DNA of 36,087 nucleotides from Paratractidigestivibacter sp963591565. GTDB taxonomy: Bacteria > Actinomycetota > Coriobacteriia > Coriobacteriales > Atopobiaceae. A program made the translations under genes and the position numbers. Positions 30,776-36,087 of this stretch are shown piece after piece. Position 1 is the stretch's first letter. Every line of letters begins with the position of its first letter. The stretch covers positions 1-36,087 of the forward strand of contig CAVAUD010000006.1 in NCBI GenBank assembly GCA_963591565.1, in the 5' to 3' direction. Below the pieces are notes generated by a model. It was not told where the DNA came from. It ran no database searches and saw only the letters and a list, made by a program, of their open reading frames with translations.

Positions 30776-33358
30776 ATGTCTGTCTTCGATCGCTACGCGC
30801 CGTTCGTGCAGGACTTCATCTACGAGCACGAATGGGAAAACCTAAGAGGCATCCAAATTGCCGCCGGCGAGGCCATCTTCGACACCGATGACCACGTCCT
30901 TCTCTGCGCGGCAACCGCCTCGGGCAAGACCGAGGCCGCCTTCTTCCCGATCCTGAGCGAGTTCTGGGAGAACCCGCCCGCATCCGTCGGCGCCCTCTAC
31001 ATCGGCCCCACAAAGGCCCTCATCAACGACCAGTTCTACCGGCTGGACGACCTGTGCGCACGCGCAGACATCAAGGTCTGGCACTGGCACGGTGATGTCT
31101 CCGCCTCTCACAAGGCAAAGCTCCTGCAGCGCCCCAGCGGCATCCTGCAGATCACGCCCGAGTCGCTCGAGGCACTGCTCATGCGAAAGCATGCCCTGGT
31201 CGGCCGCCTCTTCTGCGACCTGCGCTACGTCATCATCGACGAGGTCCACTCGTTGCTGCGCGCAGACCGCGGCTTTCAGACCATCTGCCTGATCGAGCGC
31301 CTCTCCCGCATCGCCCAGGTCAACCCCCGCCGCATCGGCCTTTCCGCCACGATCGGCGACCCCAAGAGCGTCGGCGATTTTCTCAGCGCCAACACCGGCC
31401 GCGCAACATTGATTCCCCAGGTCAGCGAGCCTCCGCGCACCTGGCGCCTCTCCATGGAGCACTTCTACCAAACCGGCCCCCAAGCCACCGAGGGAACCCT
31501 CCAATCCAATTCCCCCACCCTCCAAGCCGCGGTCATCCCCCCTTCCGCCGCAGAGGGCGCCTCAACCATGGTTTATCCCTCGTCAAAGGATACGGGTATC
31601 GAAACGCGCTGTACGTCGTGCCAAGGCACGACGTCACCAGCGCTCCCCGCAGCGCCCATGTCCATTGCATCGCTCTATGACTCACCGCGGCCCACGGAGT
31701 TGTCTCCGCGCGCAGTTCCGCATGAGCCGGAGGCGCCAGTGGCGCCTCCGTGCGAACAGGACTGTTTGAGCACGGAGACAACTCCGTGGGCCCCCGGTGA
31801 CCCCACAGGCGCCCCCTCCCACAACGCCGCGACCCTCATGGACCCCGCCGCCCCCGACCCCGCGATGACCTACATCTTCGACCACACGCGCCGCTGCAAG
31901 TCCCTCGTCTTCACCAACTCGCGCGAGGAGGCCGAGGACGTCTGCACCTGCCTGCGCGCCCTGTGCGACGCTGCCCATGAGCCCGACCGCTTCTTGATCC
32001 ACCACGGCAACCTCTCGGCCGCCATCCGCGAGAGCGCCGAGGAAGCCATGCGAGAGGAGGCCGGCGAGCTCGCGATCGTCGCCACCGCCACGCTCGAGCT
32101 CGGCATCGATGTCGGTCGTCTTGAGCGAGCCTTCCACGTCAACGCCCCTTTCACCGTATCGTCGTTCCTGCAGCGCATGGGCCGCACCGGCAGGCGAGAC
32201 GCCCCGCCCGAGATGTGGTTCGTCATGCGAGAAGAGCAACCCGAGCCGCGCTCCCTCACTCCCGAGACCATCCCTTGGGAGCTCTTACAGGGAATCGCAT
32301 TGGTACAGCTCTACCGAGAGGAGCACTGGGTCGAACCTCAGCGCCTGGATCGTTTGCCGTACAGCCTGCTTTGCCACCAGACCCTGGCCACACTCGCGTC
32401 CGAGGGCGAGCTCACGCCGGCCCAGCTCGCGAGCCGAGTCCTCACCCTCACGCCCTTCCACCGCATCTCGACAGACGACTTCCGCGTTCTTCTCCGCCAT
32501 CTCTTGACCTGCGATTTTATTGAGCAGACGGAGGCGGGCGGCCTCATTGTGGGCCTCGCCGGCGAGCGGGTGACCAACAGCTACAAGTTCTTCGCCGTTT
32601 TCCAAGAGAGCGTCGAGTACACGGTGCGCTGCGACTCGCAGGAGATCGGGACCCTGTGCGCCCCGCCCCCTCCCGGCGAGAAGGTGGCCATCGCGGGCCG
32701 AGTCTGGATCGTCGACGAGGTGGACCACAAGCGCCGGCTCCTCTATGTCACTCGCGTCAAGGGGCGGGTCCCCGCCTACTTTGGCGAGTGCCCGGGAGAC
32801 ATCAACACGCGTGTCCTTCTGCGCATGCGACAGGCCTTGGACGAGGCACAGGTCTACGTTTACCTGCAGCCGCACGCCCGAGCACGCCTTGCCCAAGCGC
32901 GGCACGTCTCGGCAAACGGCGGCCTCACGAAGTCGCCGCTCGTGAATCTCGGCGACAACATGTGGTGCCTGTTGCCGTGGCTAGGGACCTACGCTTTCCT
33001 AGCGCTCGAGCGGGTGCTCAAGATCTGCTGTGCCAAAGACCTTGGGCTTAAGGGTTTCAGCTCTTCTCGCCCCTACTTCATGACCTTCGTCATGGCAAAG
33101 GACGTCGACGAGCAGCAGTTCTTTAAGGTGCTGGCCGAGCAAACCGCAGCCCTCACAGACCCGATGAAGCTCCTCTACCCCAAAGAGGTCCCGTACTTCG
33201 AGAAGTACGACGAGCTTGTGCCAGAGGAACTCGTTCGCAAGGGCTTCGCTCTGGGGACGCTCGACGTCGACCAAGTGAAAGAGCGCGCGCATCTGTGGGC
33301 GGCCGAGCGCGGCATTGCGTGGGCCGAGCCCGCCGACTACATTGAGTTGGACGACTAA
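30776..33358 (+). CDS. SF2 DEAD/DEAH helicase (BrxHI/Lhr-like) with a large palindromic insertion
   Basis: Encodes 860 residues. RecA-like domain 1 has motif I ATASGKTEAAF (near 45-55), Ia GPTKALINDQ, II DEVH (near 155) and III LSATI. Domain 2 has NSREEAEDVC, motif V TATLELGIDVG and VI QRMGRTGRR (near 465). Beyond this lie winged-helix and C-terminal parts typical of large Lhr-like helicases. Residues about 237-360 between the two domains are a Pro/Ala/Thr/Ser-rich insert that reads through palindromes at 31606-31643 and 31689-31792 without breaking the frame. Homologues would be expected to have a short linker here. The insert may be tolerated as a flexible loop or may impair the enzyme. Start is ATG 30776, 6 nt after the ATPase gene. 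Confidence 0.85.
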   Translation: MSVFDRYAPFVQDFIYEHEWENLRGIQIAAGEAIFDTDDHVLLCAATASGKTEAAFFPILSEFWENPPASVGALYIGPTKALINDQFYRLDDLCARADIKVWHWHGDVSASHKAKLLQRPSGILQITPESLEALLMRKHALVGRLFCDLRYVIIDEVHSLLRADRGFQTICLIERLSRIAQVNPRRIGLSATIGDPKSVGDFLSANTGRATLIPQVSEPPRTWRLSMEHFYQTGPQATEGTLQSNSPTLQAAVIPPSAAEGASTMVYPSSKDTGIETRCTSCQGTTSPALPAAPMSIASLYDSPRPTELSPRAVPHEPEAPVAPPCEQDCLSTETTPWAPGDPTGAPSHNAATLMDPAAPDPAMTYIFDHTRRCKSLVFTNSREEAEDVCTCLRALCDAAHEPDRFLIHHGNLSAAIRESAEEAMREEAGELAIVATATLELGIDVGRLERAFHVNAPFTVSSFLQRMGRTGRRDAPPEMWFVMREEQPEPRSLTPETIPWELLQGIALVQLYREEHWVEPQRLDRLPYSLLCHQTLATLASEGELTPAQLASRVLTLTPFHRISTDDFRVLLRHLLTCDFIEQTEAGGLIVGLAGERVTNSYKFFAVFQESVEYTVRCDSQEIGTLCAPPPPGEKVAIAGRVWIVDEVDHKRRLLYVTRVKGRVPAYFGECPGDINTRVLLRMRQALDEAQVYVYLQPHARARLAQARHVSANGGLTKSPLVNLGDNMWCLLPWLGTYAFLALERVLKICCAKDLGLKGFSSSRPYFMTFVMAKDVDEQQFFKVLAEQTAALTDPMKLLYPKEVPYFEKYDELVPEELVRKGFALGTLDVDQVKERAHLWAAERGIAWAEPADYIELDD
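31606..31643. repeat. Second palindrome inside the helicase insertion
   Basis: ACGTCGTGCC (31613-31622) and GGCACGACGT (31625-31634) are perfectly complementary across 2 nt. An outer GCGCT (31606-31610) / AGCGC (31639-31643) extends the stem with small internal loops. Just upstream GATAC-GG-GTATC (31589-31600) is another short palindrome. All three lie in the low-complexity insert. Confidence 0.75.
31689..31792. repeat. Palindromic element, copy 2 (inside helicase CDS)
   Basis: Perfect 20-bp outer arms (31689-31708 and 31773-31792) enclose a 64-nt core. The central stem CGGAGGCGCC (31728-31737) / GGCGCCTCCG (31741-31750) has loop AGT. On the minus strand the core matches copy 1 (13534-13600) at every position except a 1-nt gap and the innermost stem/loop. 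The plus strand encodes part of the Pro/Thr-rich helicase insert. Confidence 0.9.
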
Positions 33359-33392
33359 CGAACCGTCTATTTGCGAGGTGCGACCAGACGCC

Positions 33393-35345
33393 ATGAACAC
33401 CGTAGCGCTCGACATTTTGCGCCAAACCTTTGGCTACGAGAACTTCCGCCCCAACCAGGCCGAGGTAGTCGATGCCGCCCTCGCCGGCCGTGACGTGCTG
33501 GCCGTGATGCCCACCTCGGCCGGCAAGTCCATCTGCTACCAGGTCCCCGCAATCGCCCTCTCGAGATCGGGCGGCGGCGTAACTGTCGTTATATCGCCGC
33601 TCATCTCGCTCATGGCAGACCAGGTCGGAGCCTTGCGCCAGTACGGCATCGCCGCAAGTTGCCTTAACTCGACCCTTGGCGGGCAGGAGCAAGACGAGGT
33701 GCTGGGCGCGCTAACCTCCGGTGACCTCACTCTGGTCTACGTCGCCCCCGAGCGCCTGGACGACCCGCGCTTCGTCGAGGCCGTGAGCGTTCGCGGCATA
33801 GCGCTTCTCGCCGTAGACGAGGCTCACTGCATCAGCCAGTGGGGCAACGACTTTAGGCCCTCTTACCAGCGAATCATTGAGTTCATCAACGCTCTTCCCG
33901 CACGTCCGACCGTCATGGCCTTGACCGCCACGGCGACGCAGGTCGTCCGCGACGACATCTCGGCGTCCCTCGGCCTTGTCGACCCCTACACCGTTGTGGC
34001 GAGCTTTGACCGGCCCAACCTCTCTTTCTCGGTCGTGAAGCCCAAGGGGACGTCCGACAAAATCGAGAAGCTCACCCAGTTCTGCCAGGCGCGCAGTGAC
34101 CAAAGCGGCATCGTCTACTGCTCGAGCCGCAAGGCCGTCGAGGAGGTCTGCGACTACCTGGGCGCACAGGGCCTTCTCGCCACCCGCTACCACGCGGGAC
34201 TCTCGGCCCAGGAGCGCGAGCGCAACCAGGAGGATTTTCTCTTCGACCGCGCCCGCGTCATGGTGGCCACCAACGCCTTTGGCATGGGAATCGATAAGTC
34301 CAACGTGAGCTACGTCGCCCACTACAACCTGCCAAGCTGCGTGGAGAACTACTACCAGGAGGCGGGCCGCGCTGGCCGCGACGGGACAGCTGCCGAGTGC
34401 GTCTTGTTCTACTCCCCCGCCGACGTCCATACCCAGGAGTTCTTGATCTCTCGCAACAACCGAGAAGACCTCGATCCGGCCCAGCTCGAGGCGCTTCTTG
34501 AGCAAGACCAAAACCGTCTGAAGAAGATGACCTTCTACGCCACCACGACGGACTGCCTGCGCGCCTATATCCTGCGCTACTTTGGGGAGCGGCCGCCCGC
34601 GTACTGTGGCAACTGCTCGAACTGCCTAAACGAGTTCGAGGAGGTCGACGCCACCCTCGACAGCCTCAAGATCGTGAGCTGCGTGGCCCGCCTGGCACAG
34701 CGCGGCCGCAGTGTGGGCGCCTCCACCATAGTCGACATCCTGCGCGGATCGCGCTCGGAGAAGGTCCTCTCGGCTGGCTTCGACGACCTGTCCACCTACG
34801 GCATCATGGCCGACGTCCCCGTGCCCCGCATCCGCACCCTTATCGACGAGCTGGTTTACCGGGGGCTTTTGGACCGCGCGGGCGGCAAATTCCCCACGAT
34901 CTCCCTCACAAACGAGGGCGTCGCCTTCATGCGCGCCCGGGCCATTGACGGCGAGCCCCTTCTCCTTAAGGTGCCCAAGGCAAAGCCCAAAGCCGAGAAG
35001 GCAGAGCGCAGCCCGAGGTCGACCGGCGCAAAGGCACGCACCGCAAACTCACCTGCCGATCTCTCAGACGCAGATCAGGCTCTCTACCAGCGCCTCGTTG
35101 CCCTGCGAACACAGCTCGCCAACGAGCAGCAGGTGCCCGCCTACATCATCTTCAACAACGCCTCGCTCGTCGACATGTGCGCCAAGCGCCCCGCCAACAC
35201 CGAGGAGTTTCTCGGCGTCTCGGGCGTCGGCGCCAAGAAGGCAGAGGCCTACGCGGAGAAGTTCCTGGCCGTCATCAACGGGGAGACGGAAGGCGGCGTC
35301 GCGGCGAGCAGCGATACCGCCGAGTCCTCCGACCCCTTCGCGTAG
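33393..35345 (+). CDS. recQ: ATP-dependent DNA helicase RecQ
   Basis: Encodes 650 residues. The helicase core shows FGYENFRPNQAEVVDAAL, Walker A PTSAGKS (Lys45), DEAH in AVDEAHCISQWG and motif VI QEAGRAGRDG. A zinc-binding module (CLRAYILRYFGERPPAYCGNCSNC), a winged helix and a C-terminal HRDC domain (near 570-640) complete the normal RecQ plan. A basic low-complexity linker (KAKPKAEKAERSPRSTGAKA) precedes HRDC. It unwinds DNA 3' to 5'. Start ATG 33393 lies 34 nt after the upstream helicase. Its position suggests cotranscription with the cassette, but it may be a housekeeping gene located there by chance. Confidence 0.92.
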   Translation: MNTVALDILRQTFGYENFRPNQAEVVDAALAGRDVLAVMPTSAGKSICYQVPAIALSRSGGGVTVVISPLISLMADQVGALRQYGIAASCLNSTLGGQEQDEVLGALTSGDLTLVYVAPERLDDPRFVEAVSVRGIALLAVDEAHCISQWGNDFRPSYQRIIEFINALPARPTVMALTATATQVVRDDISASLGLVDPYTVVASFDRPNLSFSVVKPKGTSDKIEKLTQFCQARSDQSGIVYCSSRKAVEEVCDYLGAQGLLATRYHAGLSAQERERNQEDFLFDRARVMVATNAFGMGIDKSNVSYVAHYNLPSCVENYYQEAGRAGRDGTAAECVLFYSPADVHTQEFLISRNNREDLDPAQLEALLEQDQNRLKKMTFYATTTDCLRAYILRYFGERPPAYCGNCSNCLNEFEEVDATLDSLKIVSCVARLAQRGRSVGASTIVDILRGSRSEKVLSAGFDDLSTYGIMADVPVPRIRTLIDELVYRGLLDRAGGKFPTISLTNEGVAFMRARAIDGEPLLLKVPKAKPKAEKAERSPRSTGAKARTANSPADLSDADQALYQRLVALRTQLANEQQVPAYIIFNNASLVDMCAKRPANTEEFLGVSGVGAKKAEAYAEKFLAVINGETEGGVAASSDTAESSDPFA

Positions 35346-35379
35346 AAAACGGGGGCCAAGCCATCCGGCCCAGCCCCCG
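35346..35379 (-). terminator. Terminator of asnS, shared hairpin with recQ
   Basis: CGGGGGC pairs with GCCCCCG, and an inner GCC/GGC stem can form. On the minus strand it ends in GTTTTC, suiting asnS. On the plus strand it directly follows the recQ stop but has no T-run. Confidence 0.65.
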
Positions 35380-35406
35380 CAGCGTTCCTTGATAAACGAC
35401 CCCGGC

Positions 35407-36087
35407 TTAGAAGTCCGCGTTACCCACGGTACGCGGGTGCGGCAGGACGTCGCGGATGTTGTCGACGCCCGTGAGGTACATGACCAGGCGCTCGAAGCCC
35501 AGGCCAAAGCCCGCGTGCTTGCAGCCGCCGTAACGGCGCAGGTCAAGGTAGTACTTGTACTGCTCGGGGTCCATGCCCAGCTCGCGGATGCGGCCCTCGA
35601 GCACGTCGAGGCGCTCCTCGCGCTGCGAGCCGCCGATGATCTCGCCGATGCCGGGGACCAGGCAGTCCGCCGCGGCCACGGTCTTGCCGTCGTCGTTAAG
35701 GCGCATGTAGAAGGCCTTGATCGCCGCCGGGTAATCGGTGACGAAGGTCGGGCGCTGGAAGTGCTTCTCGGTGAGGTAGCGCTCGTGCTCGGTCTGCAGG
35801 TCGCAGCCCCAGCTCACCGGGTACTCGAACTTCTCGCCCGCCGCCTGGGCCTCTTCCAAGATCTTGACGGCCTCGGTGTAGGTCACGCGCGCGAAGTCGC
35901 TGCTCGCCACGTGGTTCAGGCGCTCGAGCAGGCCCTTGTCGACGAACTTGTTGAAGAACTCCATCTCGTCGGGGCACTTCTCCAGCACGTAGTTGATCGC
36001 GTACTTGAGCATCTCCTCGGCGCAGGCCATGTCGCCGGCCAGGTCGCAGAAGGCGAGCTCGGGCTCGACCATCCAGAACTCGGCGGC
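35407..36087 (-). CDS. asnS: Asparaginyl-tRNA synthetase, C-terminal part (partial)
   Basis: The frame runs off the right edge. The visible C-terminal portion of about 226 residues has class II synthetase features: FWMVEPELAFCDLAGDM (motif-2 region), FVTDYPAAIKAFYMR, GEIIGGSQREERLDVL and motif 3 GLGFERLVMYLTGVDNIRDVLPHPRT. Together these fit AsnRS rather than AspRS. It attaches asparagine to tRNA-Asn in the cytosol. Confidence 0.93.
   Translation of the reverse strand, partial: AAEFWMVEPELAFCDLAGDMACAEEMLKYAINYVLEKCPDEMEFFNKFVDKGLLERLNHVASSDFARVTYTEAVKILEEAQAAGEKFEYPVSWGCDLQTEHERYLTEKHFQRPTFVTDYPAAIKAFYMRLNDDGKTVAAADCLVPGIGEIIGGSQREERLDVLEGRIRELGMDPEQYKYYLDLRRYGGCKHAGFGLGFERLVMYLTGVDNIRDVLPHPRTVGNADF

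Noticed and set aside
1..36087. CRISPR arrays, tRNA or rRNA genes, insertion sequences, prophage genes
   Set aside because: No regularly spaced repeats, tRNA cloverleaf, rRNA motif, transposase or phage structural protein could be recognised.

Overview
This 36-kb window is high-GC DNA (about two-thirds G+C by eye) with dense, tightly spaced genes and almost no mobile genes. Gene content points to a host-associated anaerobic actinobacterium of class Coriobacteriia, probably near Collinsella or Olsenella: an NHLM-type peptide exporter, a GH3 glycosidase with reversed domain order, a SixA-CHAD fusion, and a DUF1893 protein. The genus is inferred from style and content; no rRNA is present to prove it.

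Left part (1-8.7 kb): the end of an unknown gene, then a lower-GC gene encoding an AbiEi/DUF559-like protein, bracketed by two long imperfect inverted repeats. Next is a minus-strand three-gene operon for an NHLM/NHLP bacteriocin exporter (secretion protein, C39 peptidase-ABC, second ABC) with no precursor peptide in view, followed by plus-strand DUF1893 and DegV genes. A third large inverted repeat separates degV from murI.

Middle part (8.7-25.5 kb): a minus-strand run of cydD-like, cydC-like, ygbA-like and murI; an FKBP (SlyD-like) isomerase gene reading the other way; then fumC, a LytTR response regulator, a GHKL histidine kinase and a membrane-anchored GH3 enzyme, all on the minus strand; then a SixA-CHAD fusion, htpG and a spermidine-synthase-like gene.

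Right part (25.5-36 kb): plus-strand DUF554 and APC permease genes lead with a 13-nt gap into a putative DNA-processing or defence cassette: a TerB_N/TerB_C protein, a BrxD-like (DUF2791) ATPase with its own strong-looking promoter, a DEAD/DEAH helicase, and RecQ. The window ends inside asnS on the minus strand.

The most striking observation is a palindromic element of about 105-115 bp found twice. One copy is intergenic (13510-13624). The other lies in frame inside the cassette helicase (31689-31792), within a Pro/Ala/Thr-rich insertion of about 120 residues between the two RecA-like domains. The cores are nearly identical and include a compensatory stem change. The outer arms are perfectly self-complementary in each copy but differ in sequence. 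This resembles, in concept, palindromic repeats that invade coding sequence, such as the Rickettsia palindromic elements.
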